Below are positions 27,170 through 36,449 of a stretch of 64,000 nucleotides of DNA, piece by piece (the stretch's first letter is position 1; each line of letters starts with the position of its first letter). Under the pieces are notes generated by a model. The model saw only the letters and a list, made by a program, of their open reading frames with translations, was not told where the DNA came from and searched no databases. The position numbers and the translations under genes are program-made. Location of the stretch: contig JADCBP010000005.1 in NCBI GenBank assembly GCA_020253445.1, positions 372,001-436,000 of the forward strand, read 5' to 3'. This DNA comes from Methylobacterium sp. (lineage in GTDB: Bacteria > Pseudomonadota > Alphaproteobacteria > Rhizobiales > Beijerinckiaceae).

Positions 27170-28473
27170 GCACGGTCCTTGCCATCCTTGCCGGTGGTGC
27201 GATCCTTCTCGGTGCCGGGATCGTCGCGATCGCCGCCGTGGGCCTGCTGCGCCTGCCGGATCCCTTCACGCGCATGCATGCCGCGACAAAGGCCGGCGTG
27301 CTCGGGTCCGGTCTCCTGATGCTCGGCGTCGGGCTTTCGATCGGCAGCGTGGGGGCGATCCTGACCGGATTGGCCGGCATGGCCTTCCTGCTCGCGACCT
27401 CGCCGATTGCCTCTCATGCCCTCGGCCGGGCCGCCTACATCTCCGGCGGCCCCATCGCGCCGAGCACGCTCACAGACGCCCTGCGCGGCGTTCTTCCCCG
27501 CAATGTCTTCGATATCAGTCCCGGCCGCGTGGTCCGTCCCCATCGTGATCCCGCGCCAACCCTCGGAAATTCGACCGCACAGGAAGGAAACATCATGAGT
27601 GCAGCCGAAAACAGGAACTACGCCACCGCTCCGCTCAGTCCGGGACGGACGCAGCTGCGTGCCTTGACGGCCTGGCTGGTTGGCGGGCCCTCCCAATCCG
27701 AGGCTTCCGCAACCGCTCTGGATATCGCGGAAGCCGCAGGAGCCCGGCTCACCGGCCTTTCCGCGCTTGATGCCGATGCGGCTGATCATCCGGGGCCTGT
27801 CCCGGTCGGAGGCATGGCCTGGGCCCGCTGGCTGGGTGATCAACGCCGGACGCGCATGCGCGAACGGGCAAGCAAATCCATCGCCGAATTCGACGAGCTA
27901 TGCTTCGCGCGCCACGTCAAGACCCAGGTCCGCCACGAGGAACGGAACTTCCCGACGCTGGTTCTGGCAGCGGCTGGCGCGGATATCCTTGTGGTGCCGG
28001 CGGGTGTTGACCGCCTCGGAGAGCCAGCTTCGCCCACCGAAGAGATCGCGACGGAGCTTTCCGTTGCGGGGATCGCGCCGGTCCTGCGGGTGCGTCGCCG
28101 CCCTCACTCCGTTCGGCGCATCCTGCTGATCGTCTCCCTCACACCGCACGCCGGCCGGCTCGCCCATGCCTTGATCCGCACCGGTCTGTGGCAGTCCGCC
28201 GATGTCGAGGTCACGACCATTGGCGGCATGCGCGACCAGCTTGATTTTCTCGCTCGGGAACAGGCGGCGCTTCTGGAACAGCACGGCTACCGGGTGCAGG
28301 TCACAGCCCCCATCGATTTCGATGCGGACCGGGCTGAGATGCTGGCGCGTCTTTCCCGTGCCGATGCCGTCATCTGTCCGACCCTGAGCCATCGCCGCGG
28401 CTGGTTTGGCTCCATCCGGGAGGACCTTCACGAACTCGCCGCCGAGCGGGCTGACTTGATCTTGCTGCCGTAA
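27166..28473 (+). CDS. mrpG: MrpG fused in frame to a universal-stress-protein-like region
   Basis: A 435-residue frame. Residues 1 to about 85 are MrpG, with three helices and the signature GLLRLPDPFTRMHAATKAG. A polar linker leads to Met144 at 27595, preceded by AGGAAGGAAA, a good Shine-Dalgarno. From there the sequence resembles two USP half-modules: TAWLVGGPSQSEASATALDI ending near ADILVVPAGV, and RRILLIVSLTPHAGRLAHAL ending ADLILLP. The glycine-rich ATP motif of classic USPs is missing in both. Either one fusion protein is made, or a separate USP-like protein is also produced from the internal ATG. No stop codon separates them. The gene ends 35 bases before the sensor kinase. Confidence 0.85.
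   Translation: MSTVLAILAGGAILLGAGIVAIAAVGLLRLPDPFTRMHAATKAGVLGSGLLMLGVGLSIGSVGAILTGLAGMAFLLATSPIASHALGRAAYISGGPIAPSTLTDALRGVLPRNVFDISPGRVVRPHRDPAPTLGNSTAQEGNIMSAAENRNYATAPLSPGRTQLRALTAWLVGGPSQSEASATALDIAEAAGARLTGLSALDADAADHPGPVPVGGMAWARWLGDQRRTRMRERASKSIAEFDELCFARHVKTQVRHEERNFPTLVLAAAGADILVVPAGVDRLGEPASPTEEIATELSVAGIAPVLRVRRRPHSVRRILLIVSLTPHAGRLAHALIRTGLWQSADVEVTTIGGMRDQLDFLAREQAALLEQHGYRVQVTAPIDFDADRAEMLARLSRADAVICPTLSHRRGWFGSIREDLHELAAERADLILLP
27595..28473 (+). other. Possible internal translation start producing a free USP-like protein
   Basis: An in-frame ATG at 27595 (residue 144 of the mrpG frame) follows AGGAAGGAAACATC. The product would be 292 residues, starting MSAAENRNYA, and would contain only the USP-like region. 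In most Mrp operons mrpG ends as a protein of roughly 90-130 residues, so the upstream part of this frame may be a read-through of a formerly separate gene. Whether one, two or both products exist cannot be read from DNA. Confidence 0.5.
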
Positions 28474-28508
28474 TCAGCCACCCCATCCCGCGAAGGGGTG
28501 CGCGCAGG

Positions 28509-29915
28509 ATGGTTTTACCGGGCAACAGGCAATTCGAGCGGCGAGCCAGCGCCTTGAAGTTACCGTTCTTTGCAGCGCTGATCGTGTTCGTCGTGGCCGT
28601 TGCCAGCACGCAACTGGCGCTTCGCCTGGCCAACCGGGAGGCTGACCAGCAGATCGAGCGGCTGGCCAATGTCTATCTCGACGGCTTGAAGGCGAGCACC
28701 CAGCCCTTCATCGAGGCGGAGAATTGGCCGGCCGTGGATGCAGGCTTCCGGCGCGCCTTCACCGTCCAGAAAGGCGTTGCCGAGGTCGGGCTCTATCTCG
28801 TCGACAGCCATGGCTCTGCATTGGTCTCTACGGCGACCGGTGCTTCTCCAACGATCCCGACATCCATTTCCTCGGGAGCACAATCCTTCCGGCTGGATTC
28901 CTCCGCCGGCCTTGCCTGGGTCCGCCGCAGCACGACCTCGGATGAGAAACATGCCCTGGTCGCAGCGCTCGATGTGAGCGACACCATTTCTGCGCGCGGG
29001 CGGCTTTTCTGGAGCGTTGCGCTGCTGGATCTGATCATCGCCGCCCTCTGCGGGCTCCTGACCTATCTCGTCCTGCGCCGCCTGGGGCGCCCCATCGATG
29101 GCCTGCTCGCGCTGCTTCAGGATGGCGCCCGGCGGCCCGAGCCCGTACCCCCGACGCTTGCGGCAAGGGCGAGCAAGGAATTGAGACCTGTTCTGGCCGC
29201 CTATAACGAGATGATCGATGGCCTGCGCGACCGGGACCGGTTGAGGGCCGAGATCGCCGAGCGCACGCAGGCCGCCGCGCTCGGGCGGCTCGCCGCGACC
29301 CTGGCCCATGAGGTTCGCAACCCGCTTGGTGGCCTCGCGACCGCCGTGACAACCTTGCGGAAGTTCGGTGGCGACCCCCAGGTTCGCGCGGAGTCGCTCG
29401 AATTTCTCGCTCGCGGCATCGATTCGCTGGATGCGCTCGTCACGCGCACGCTGAATGTCTACCGGCCCGAGGATGAAAGGCGTTTTGCCCGCGAGGATTT
29501 CGAGGATATCCGCCTGCTCGTGGAACCGGCGGCCCGAAAGCAGGAGGTGGAACTGGCCTTCGAGATCGAGGTGCCGGGCCCGGTCAATATTGCCGCCAGT
29601 GGTGTTCGGCAGGTTCTGCTCAACCTTTTGCTCAACGCGGTTGCTGTCTCGCCCCGTTCCGGGCGCGTCTGCCTTGAAGCCCGGATCGTGGAGCAACAAC
29701 TCACATGCCTGGTCAGCGACGAGGGGCCGGGCATGGAGCAAAGCCATATTCGCCGCCTGTTGGGCGAGGACGCGCAGGATATCCGCTCGCGCCGGATCGG
29801 GATTGATGCGATCGTATCGATCTTGGGTGATCTGAATGCGCGCGTTTCCGTGCAAGGCAATGCCGGGGGCGGAACCGCCGTCCGTGTTGAAATCCCACTG
29901 GAAGCGCAGCCATGA
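28509..29915 (+). CDS. Sensor histidine kinase of the mrp operon
   Basis: A 468-residue membrane kinase. Helices at about 18-40 and 168-190 bracket a periplasmic sensor of about 125 residues with no recognised family. A HAMP-like stretch follows, then the H-box LAATLAHEVRNPLGGL (His267). The ATPase domain has the N-box LLNLLLNAVAVSP and DEGPGMEQ. This arrangement resembles the NtrB/DctB-type kinases that pair with sigma-54 activators. Its stop overlaps the start of such a regulator (ATGA). The likely signal is external pH, sodium or a related cell-envelope stress, which is inference from the Mrp context. Confidence 0.93.
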   Translation: MVLPGNRQFERRASALKLPFFAALIVFVVAVASTQLALRLANREADQQIERLANVYLDGLKASTQPFIEAENWPAVDAGFRRAFTVQKGVAEVGLYLVDSHGSALVSTATGASPTIPTSISSGAQSFRLDSSAGLAWVRRSTTSDEKHALVAALDVSDTISARGRLFWSVALLDLIIAALCGLLTYLVLRRLGRPIDGLLALLQDGARRPEPVPPTLAARASKELRPVLAAYNEMIDGLRDRDRLRAEIAERTQAAALGRLAATLAHEVRNPLGGLATAVTTLRKFGGDPQVRAESLEFLARGIDSLDALVTRTLNVYRPEDERRFAREDFEDIRLLVEPAARKQEVELAFEIEVPGPVNIAASGVRQVLLNLLLNAVAVSPRSGRVCLEARIVEQQLTCLVSDEGPGMEQSHIRRLLGEDAQDIRSRRIGIDAIVSILGDLNARVSVQGNAGGGTAVRVEIPLEAQP

Positions 29916-31240
29916 ATTCTTCGGCACCAGCCATGGGCGGCAGGGACGGGGCCAAGATCCTGTTGATCGAGGATGATCCCACGCTCGGGCCGGCGATGTC
30001 GCAGCGCCTGCGCCTGGAAGGCTTTGACGTCTTGCTTGCACCGGATGGCGCTTCGGCCATCCGCAAGGCGCGTGCCTTTCCGCCTGACCTTGTTCTGAGC
30101 GATATGCGCCTCCCGGACGGCACCGGCGAGGATGTTTTCCGGCAGATCACGGGAACCCTGGGGCTTCTCCCTTACATCTTCATGACGGCCTTCGGGGAGG
30201 TTCAACAGGCCGTGCGCCTGGTGAAAGCCGGCGCGCGTGACTACCTCATCAAGCCGGTCGATACCGACGCGCTCGTCACCCTCATCCAGCAGATGGTCCA
30301 GAGGTCAGAATCCGTGCCGCTGGAAAAGGATCGGAGAGAACAGCGCACAAGTTCCATGAACGCCTTCGAGGCCACCCTCGGAAAGGCGGCGCGCAGCGAT
30401 CTTCCTCTTTTGCTCTTGGGCGAAACAGGCGTTGGCAAGGAACGGGCTGCACGCCTCGCGCATGCTGCCTCTCGCTGCGCCTCCGGCCCCTTCGTTCCGC
30501 TGAATTGCGCGGCACTCCCGCTGGATCTCGCGGAGAGTCTGCTCTTTGGCCACGAAAAGGGAGCCTTCACGGGCGCCGTCTCCCGGATGCCGGGTGTGGT
30601 GCGGGAGGCGGATCAGGGCACGCTGTTTCTGGATGAAATCGCCGAATTGCCAATCGCGCTTCAATCCAAGCTCCTCCGCTTGCTTCAGGAGAAGACCTAC
30701 CGGCCCGTCGGCGCGATCGAGCAGCGATCCTTTGGCGGCCGGGTGATTGCCGCAACGCATCGCGATCTGAAGGCCATGATCGCAGCCGGAACCTTTCGGG
30801 AAGACCTGTATTTCCGTCTGGCGGTGATCGAACTCGTGATTCCCCCTTTGCGAGAGCGACGGGATGAGATCGTTCCGCTCGCGAACGCGTTCCTCGCGGG
30901 CTCGGCCCCCGAGGGGCAATCTCTCTCCATTTCGGCCGAAGCGATGCCCTTGCTTCTCGATCATTCATGGCCGGGCAATATTCGAGAATTGCGCAACCGG
31001 ATCGAACGCGCGGCCGCCCTTCGCGACCATGATGTGCTGACATCGGCAGATCTGTTTCCAGAGCGCGCCCCTGTGAACGCCCGATCCGACCTCGAAGCCG
31101 ATCAAACCCTGGAAGCCGTCGCCGAGGCGGCCATCCGCAGCCGGGTCGCGGCCGCGCTTCAGGCCACGGGGGGCAATCAAACGGAGGCCGCGCGCAGGCT
31201 TGGCGTCTCTCGAACGACGGTCTGGAAGTATTCGAAATAG
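29912..31240 (+). CDS. NtrC-family sigma-54-dependent response regulator
   Basis: A 442-residue activator with three domains. The receiver (about 14-130) has the acidic pair EDD at 20-22, Asp64 in LSDMRLPDG and the conserved lysine in YLIKP. The AAA+ domain has Walker A GETGVGKE (170-177), the sigma-54 contact loop GAFTGA (217-222) and Walker B LFLDE. A Fis-type helix-turn-helix (about 415-440) ends in GNQTEAARRLGVSRTTVWKY. It overlaps the kinase gene by four bases. An intact GAFTGA implies action at sigma-54 promoters; a candidate lies before mrpA. Confidence 0.95.
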   Translation: MNSSAPAMGGRDGAKILLIEDDPTLGPAMSQRLRLEGFDVLLAPDGASAIRKARAFPPDLVLSDMRLPDGTGEDVFRQITGTLGLLPYIFMTAFGEVQQAVRLVKAGARDYLIKPVDTDALVTLIQQMVQRSESVPLEKDRREQRTSSMNAFEATLGKAARSDLPLLLLGETGVGKERAARLAHAASRCASGPFVPLNCAALPLDLAESLLFGHEKGAFTGAVSRMPGVVREADQGTLFLDEIAELPIALQSKLLRLLQEKTYRPVGAIEQRSFGGRVIAATHRDLKAMIAAGTFREDLYFRLAVIELVIPPLRERRDEIVPLANAFLAGSAPEGQSLSISAEAMPLLLDHSWPGNIRELRNRIERAAALRDHDVLTSADLFPERAPVNARSDLEADQTLEAVAEAAIRSRVAAALQATGGNQTEAARRLGVSRTTVWKYSK

Positions 31241-31358
31241 ACGCTTGCCGATCCATGTTCCGCACTTCGCAAGACAAGTCAGGCGTCATGGGCGGTGTTG
31301 CGAGTTCAATGACTTGACAGGATAGCGCCATGGTGATCCCGCCGCCCTGCCGCCGAAA

Positions 31359-31793
31359 TCACCATTGCCGCTGGGCGGTGAGCCCTGTGAAGGCGATCAG
31401 TCGATGGTCGCGCAGCGCTTCGGGGTCATCCGGCGTGTCTGCGGTCGCGAGATCGGCCGGCGCAGGCCCGAGCACGCTGCGGACGGCACTCACCTTGCCA
31501 GCGATATCGCCTGGATCGGCGAGAAGGCCGATGCAGATCGCGACATCCACGCCATCTTCCACGAGGTTCATCATCCGGCCGGAGAGCTGAAGTTCGCCGC
31601 GCAGCTTGTGGTGAAGGTTCATGAACGCGCAGATCAGCGGCGCGGACACCACGAAACGCCCCATGGGTTCGCCGCGTTCGCTTTCGGCCGTGTGTTCGGC
31701 ATCGTCGAGATCGGTCAGGATGCGGCGGCTGCGCTCGAGAAAGTCTTGCCCGGCATCCGTCAGGCTCACGGCCCGGCACCATCGGGGTTCCAA
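31359..31793 (-). pseudogene. LysR-type regulator remnant
   Basis: About 144 residues match the middle of LysR-type regulators: SLTDAGQDFLERSRRILTDL (linker helix after the DNA-binding domain), then GRFVVSAPLICAFMNLHHKL and MNLVEDGVDVAICIGLLADPGD from the effector domain. The helix-turn-helix that should precede it is missing, and the frame stops after RLIAFTGLTAQRQW, far short of the usual 300 residues. The remaining bases of 31241-32139 hold no gene I can support, only scattered fragments, so the roughly 900-base gap looks like decayed DNA. Confidence 0.7.
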
Positions 31794-32139
31794 TCAAGCC
31801 TCGCAGCGTTCCGCGTGTCGATGACCGGCGGGTCATGAATGAATTTCCAGAGTGATGCGGTCGGGCGCTTTCTGGTCTGCCCTGGCGGTGGCGGAGAGGA
31901 AAGCATGGGCCAGAAGCCCGCCCAAGGCCAAATGCAAGGGTCCGATCTGCTTCTTGAAACATATCTGCAAGGTGCGCGCTTTCGTCGAGCGCCTCTTCAG
32001 CAAGGCTTGCCCCCGGATTTGCTCCGTGAAGCCGGCACCTGCGCCGCAGAGCCATCCGCCATGACAAGCTCGCAGAACATTGCACCGCAGCCCTCAAGCT
32101 CTTCGCCTTCCGAGTTTGATTTGCGTTTGCGTTCGCCGA

Positions 32140-34314
32140 TCACTCGGCATCAGTCGGGAACTGGCCGGATTCCAGCAAATCCGAGAACAGGCCGGGCCGG
32201 TTGGCCAGCGCCGCAAAGGTGCCGTGCTGCACAATCGTGCCGCGATCCATCACATAGAGGCGGTCACAGGCCTGCAGGGTCTCGAGCCGATGCGCCACGG
32301 CAAGGATGCTGATGCCGAGGGCCCGCAGCGAGCGGGTGATCATGGCCTGCGCGGCCGGATCGAGCGCGCTGCTCGCCTCATCGAGCAGAACGATTTTCGG
32401 GCGGCTCGCCAGCGCGCGGGCAAAGAGCAGGCGCTGCACCTGGCCGCCCGAGAACATGGGGTTCGCATCGCCCACGACCGTGCCGAGGCCAAGCGGCATC
32501 GCCTCGACCTCGGCCCGAATGCCAGCGAGCGCGAGGCATTCAAGAATTGTCGCATCGGAAATCGGCAGGCCGAGGGCGATGTTTTCGCGCAGGGTCCCGG
32601 GAAAAAGGCTCGCGCCTTGTCCCACGATGCCGATCCGGCGGCGGATGGCCGGCATGTCCAGCGTGCGGATGTCGACCCCGTCGATGAAGACCGCGCCTGT
32701 TTCGGGCATTTTCATGCCAAGGATGACATGCAGCAATGTGGACTTGCCCGAACCCGAGGGGCCAGTGATGCCGACATACTCGCCGGGCTTGATCTCCATA
32801 CTGGAATTGCTGAGCGCCAGCACATGGTCGGCCTGATAGCGATAGCTCGCCGCAACGACGCGGATCGCGCCCTTCAGCGCCAGAAGGTGTTCGCCCTGGC
32901 TTGAGCGGAGCGGCACGCTGGCGAGCAGGGGCTCGGCGAGTTTCCATTCCCGCGCGAGCATGAAAGATTGCCCGATTGCGCTGATCCCCGCGTGAACCGC
33001 GCCGATGACCACCGTCGTCGCCAGGATGAAGGGAATGCTGGCCTCGCCCGGCAGGGTGGTGGCCGTCAGGATCACTGCGCCGATGGCCAGCGCCAGCAGC
33101 AGCGGTTCCAGCGCGGCGGCAAGGCCGGAGGCGATCGCGGCCAGCCGCGAGGAGGCCCGTTGGCGGCGCTGCTGTGTCTCGAAGCCTCCTGTCCAATGGT
33201 TGAAGACGGAAGGTTCCGCGCCGCTCGCGCGAACGGTCTCGATGTTCACGAAACCCTCATAGGCGGTCACCTTCCAGTTCGCGGGCGCGCTGCCCGGCGA
33301 AGGAACAATCGCCCTCTGCTGCAGAAGCACGATGCTCGCGGAAAGGGTGGTCATCAGCACCGCACCGGAGAAGACCGCCAGCGCCGCAACCGGCGCGCTG
33401 GAGGCCATGACCAGCAGGCTCGGCAGGGCCAGGAGCAGGCTCGCCCAAAGGGCAAGCGCCAGCTTCCAGACCGCGCGATGCCAGCCTTCCACGCTGCGGA
33501 TGGCCAGCGCCATGATCGGTGGTGGAACGGGCAAGCGCTTTTCCGGCGGCAGTCGCACCGCGCGATTCATCGCGGCGGCGCGCAGCATGGAGCCGAGCCT
33601 GCCTTCGATGCGCGCCAGCGCGAGCCCGGATGCAAGCTGCACGGCGGCATGGCAGGCAAGCAGCATCGCGAGTATCAGGGCGATCTCGGCGAGCAGCCTC
33701 ATCTCGCGGCCGGGGATGATCGTGCTGATGATCTGCGCCGCGAGGATCGGCATGAACGCCATCAGCAGGCCGGCGAGAACCATCATGCCGGCATAACCCG
33801 CAAGCTCGCCGGTCGCCATCTTCCAGCCGAACATTGCCAGCGCGCTGCGCGTGACGGGCTTTTCGGGCAGGCACGGCCCCAGCAGGAAGCCGCGATCCTC
33901 GAAGCCGTGATCGGCCGTTTTTTCGAGCCAACGTGTCTCGGCCGGCGCAGCGGGATGCATGATGCGCTGGCGCGTGCCCTTTCGCAGCACCAGCAGCATC
34001 TCGCCAGTATCGCGCCGCGTGACGAGAATCGGTGCTGTGGCATGGGCGAGGGATCTGGCATCGACCGTGACAGGCCGCAGCAGGAGCCCGGCGGCTTCGC
34101 CGATGCGGCGCAGGCTCTCTTCCGTTGCTTCACCGGCATGGGGCATGGGCAGGTATCTGGCCTCGATGCCCAGTGCCTGGGCCCCGATGCGCATCAGCCG
34201 CTGCATCGGGTGCTCGGCCCGTCGCAAATCCTGGCCGAGAACCCGCTCGATATGCCCGATATTCTCGGCCAACGCCTCGAAGGCGGGTGACAGGATGCCC
34301 CCGGCGCCGCTCAT
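32140..34314 (-). CDS. NHLM-type peptide exporter, second ABC permease/ATPase
   Basis: A 724-residue ABC half-transporter. The first ~170 residues form a soluble region unlike a C39 peptidase, followed by six helices (about 180-470) and an ATPase with Walker A GPSGSGKST, signature FSGGQVQRLLFARAL and Walker B IVLLDEASSALD. The architecture fits the TIGR03797 subunit of NHLM (nitrile-hydratase-leader microcin) export systems. The ATG at 34314 overlaps the stop of the C39 ABC gene (ATGA); a GTG at 34320 is possible. It is the last gene of the HlyD-ABC1-ABC2 operon. Confidence 0.85.
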   Translation of the reverse strand: MSGAGGILSPAFEALAENIGHIERVLGQDLRRAEHPMQRLMRIGAQALGIEARYLPMPHAGEATEESLRRIGEAAGLLLRPVTVDARSLAHATAPILVTRRDTGEMLLVLRKGTRQRIMHPAAPAETRWLEKTADHGFEDRGFLLGPCLPEKPVTRSALAMFGWKMATGELAGYAGMMVLAGLLMAFMPILAAQIISTIIPGREMRLLAEIALILAMLLACHAAVQLASGLALARIEGRLGSMLRAAAMNRAVRLPPEKRLPVPPPIMALAIRSVEGWHRAVWKLALALWASLLLALPSLLVMASSAPVAALAVFSGAVLMTTLSASIVLLQQRAIVPSPGSAPANWKVTAYEGFVNIETVRASGAEPSVFNHWTGGFETQQRRQRASSRLAAIASGLAAALEPLLLALAIGAVILTATTLPGEASIPFILATTVVIGAVHAGISAIGQSFMLAREWKLAEPLLASVPLRSSQGEHLLALKGAIRVVAASYRYQADHVLALSNSSMEIKPGEYVGITGPSGSGKSTLLHVILGMKMPETGAVFIDGVDIRTLDMPAIRRRIGIVGQGASLFPGTLRENIALGLPISDATILECLALAGIRAEVEAMPLGLGTVVGDANPMFSGGQVQRLLFARALASRPKIVLLDEASSALDPAAQAMITRSLRALGISILAVAHRLETLQACDRLYVMDRGTIVQHGTFAALANRPGLFSDLLESGQFPTDAE

Positions 34315-36449
34315 GCGCACCTCCGGGCCGGGGTGGCGTCCTTGGCCGGCGTTGATTTCGCCTCGCCGCGTATGATGCGCCCGCCGCCTGCGAGCAGCAC
34401 GAGTTCATCGCAGCGCATGGCGGTTCCCACCCGATGTGTCACGATCAGGACGCTGGCGCCGCTGCGCCGCAATTCGTCGAGGATCCCGGTTTCCGTTGTG
34501 AAATCAAGCGCACTTGTCGTTTCATCGAGAATGAGCACGCGGGGCTTGCGGGCCAGTGCGCGGGCCAGGGCCAGGCGTTGCACCTCGCCGCCGCTCAGCC
34601 CCGGCGCATGCCCAGAAAGGAGCGTTTCGATGCCGGCGGAACGGCCCGCCACCACATTCTGCAATCCGGCCTGCGCAAACGCCGCCGCGAGGTCCGCCTC
34701 GGTCACCATCGCGTCACGCAGGGTCAGGTTTTCCTTGATGCTGGCAGAGAATACGGCTGCCTGCTGCGGCACATAGGCCAATTCCCGGCGCAGTTCGTCC
34801 TGCGGCCATTGCTCGAGCGGAACGCCATCGAGCATCACCCGGCCCTCCCGGGGCTCGATCAGGCCAGCCGCGATCCGCGCCAGAGTCGATTTTCCCGCAC
34901 CCGAGGCGCCCATGATGGCGACGAGGCGTCCGGGTTCGAAATCGAGCGTCACGTCCTGGAAGAGCAGATTTCCCGGCGCAAATCCGAAGCTGATGGCTTC
35001 GAGCCGCAAGTGCCCCCGGCAGGGCAAAGGCAGGTTTGCCGCAGGCCGCCTGGCCTCGAAGGCCCGGGCGGAGGGATAGTTCGTGAGGTCGCGCAGGCGC
35101 GCCAAAGCACCGGCCGCCTCATGGAGGTGCGGCATCGCGCCGGCCATGCCGGTGAGGGGGGCGTTGAGCAGCCCGGCCAGCACCTGGCAGGCGATCAGAC
35201 CGCCCAGGGTGAGCTGGCCCTGCATCACCATCCAGGCGCCGAGGCAGAGCACGATGGCCATCATCAGCATCGCCGAAAATTGCGGCGCAACCGTGCCGAT
35301 GCTGCGCAGCTGGCCGATTCGCTGCTCATGTTCGAGGGCCTTGTCCTCGACGGCCGCGACACGCTCCACCAGAAGCATTTCACGGCCATGCAGGCGATAA
35401 TTGTCCAGCGCGGCGATGCCAGCGGCGAGCGCTCCCGCCGCGACGCCCTCGGCGGCCTGCAGCGCGGCATTCACGACGGAGATGCGCGCCGCGAGCATTC
35501 CCATGAGCAGAAAATTGACGAGCGCCACGGCCGCGATGACCGCCGCGATGGTTGGCGCGAAGGCCGCGAGCAATGCGAGATAGCCGAGCAGGGCGATCCC
35601 GTCCGGCACGAGCCGCAGCAGCGATCCGGCAACGATCTGACCGATATCCGAGCTGCGGCGCAGGCGGGAGACGATCTCGCCGGCGCTGCGCTGGGCGAAG
35701 AAGGAGATCGGCAGGTGCATCGCGCGCCACATGCCGCCGGCCGCGACATGCGTGGCGACCTTCGCCCGCAAGGCAGACGCGATGAGCCCGTTGAGGATCG
35801 CGATCATGAACTGCGCCAGACCCGCGACCAGCAGGATTCCCAGAACCGCGACGCCCCAATCGAGGCGTTCCTGCCCGATGACATGATCGGAAAAAACGGC
35901 AATCGCACCCGTTATCGCGACGCCCGGCACAATTCCGACAAGGCCGAGCATTGCCGCGCCGAGCACGGCGTCGGGCGCGCGCGCAGCCTCCGCGAGGAGC
36001 AGTCGCGCTGTCGATGAGAAACGTCCCCCGCGTCGGAAGGACGGGCCCGGCTGCAGCACGAGCGCGATGCCGGTGAAACATTGCCCGAATTCGTGCCGGT
36101 CCAGCACGCGGCGACCGGAGGCGGGATCGTGAATGACGAAACGGCCCCGGCGGCAGGATTCGAGCACGACGAAATGATCGAAATTCCAGTGCAGGATCAG
36201 GGGTAAGGGGAGGTCCTCCAGCGTCTCCGGCTCACGGCGCAGGCCGCGGGCCTCCAGACCATAGCTTTTGGCCGCTGCCACCAGCCTTTCGGCATCCAAC
36301 CCGTCGCCTGCCGTGGAACAGGCAACGCGGGCAGCTTCCAGGGTGATCGGCCGGCCATGCCGCGCCAGGATCATCGCGAGACAGGCGGCACCGCATTCGG
36401 CGGCCTCCATCTGCAGGATCACGGGCAGGCGCGGCGCAAGAAAGGTCAT
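34311..36449 (-). CDS. NHLM-type peptide exporter, C39 peptidase/permease/ATPase
   Basis: A 712-residue protein with an N-terminal C39 bacteriocin-processing peptidase. The catalytic triad is seen as Cys19 in QMEAAECGAACLAMI, His92 in HWNFDHFVVLE and Asp108 in IHDPASGRR. A six-helix permease follows, then an ATPase with MGASGAGKST, LSGGEVQRLALARAL and LILDETTSALD. It would cut a double-glycine-type leader and export the peptide. The ATG at 36449 overlaps the HlyD stop. Length and partner genes match the TIGR03796 subunit of NHLM systems. Confidence 0.9.
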   Translation of the reverse strand: MTFLAPRLPVILQMEAAECGAACLAMILARHGRPITLEAARVACSTAGDGLDAERLVAAAKSYGLEARGLRREPETLEDLPLPLILHWNFDHFVVLESCRRGRFVIHDPASGRRVLDRHEFGQCFTGIALVLQPGPSFRRGGRFSSTARLLLAEAARAPDAVLGAAMLGLVGIVPGVAITGAIAVFSDHVIGQERLDWGVAVLGILLVAGLAQFMIAILNGLIASALRAKVATHVAAGGMWRAMHLPISFFAQRSAGEIVSRLRRSSDIGQIVAGSLLRLVPDGIALLGYLALLAAFAPTIAAVIAAVALVNFLLMGMLAARISVVNAALQAAEGVAAGALAAGIAALDNYRLHGREMLLVERVAAVEDKALEHEQRIGQLRSIGTVAPQFSAMLMMAIVLCLGAWMVMQGQLTLGGLIACQVLAGLLNAPLTGMAGAMPHLHEAAGALARLRDLTNYPSARAFEARRPAANLPLPCRGHLRLEAISFGFAPGNLLFQDVTLDFEPGRLVAIMGASGAGKSTLARIAAGLIEPREGRVMLDGVPLEQWPQDELRRELAYVPQQAAVFSASIKENLTLRDAMVTEADLAAAFAQAGLQNVVAGRSAGIETLLSGHAPGLSGGEVQRLALARALARKPRVLILDETTSALDFTTETGILDELRRSGASVLIVTHRVGTAMRCDELVLLAGGGRIIRGEAKSTPAKDATPARRCA

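Noticed and set aside
31839-32140. Possible small secreted protein on the minus strand (signal-peptide-like LALGGLLAHAFLSATARAD)
   Set aside because: The frame ends within about 15 residues after the signal-like part and has no start with a ribosome site; more likely a decayed fragment.
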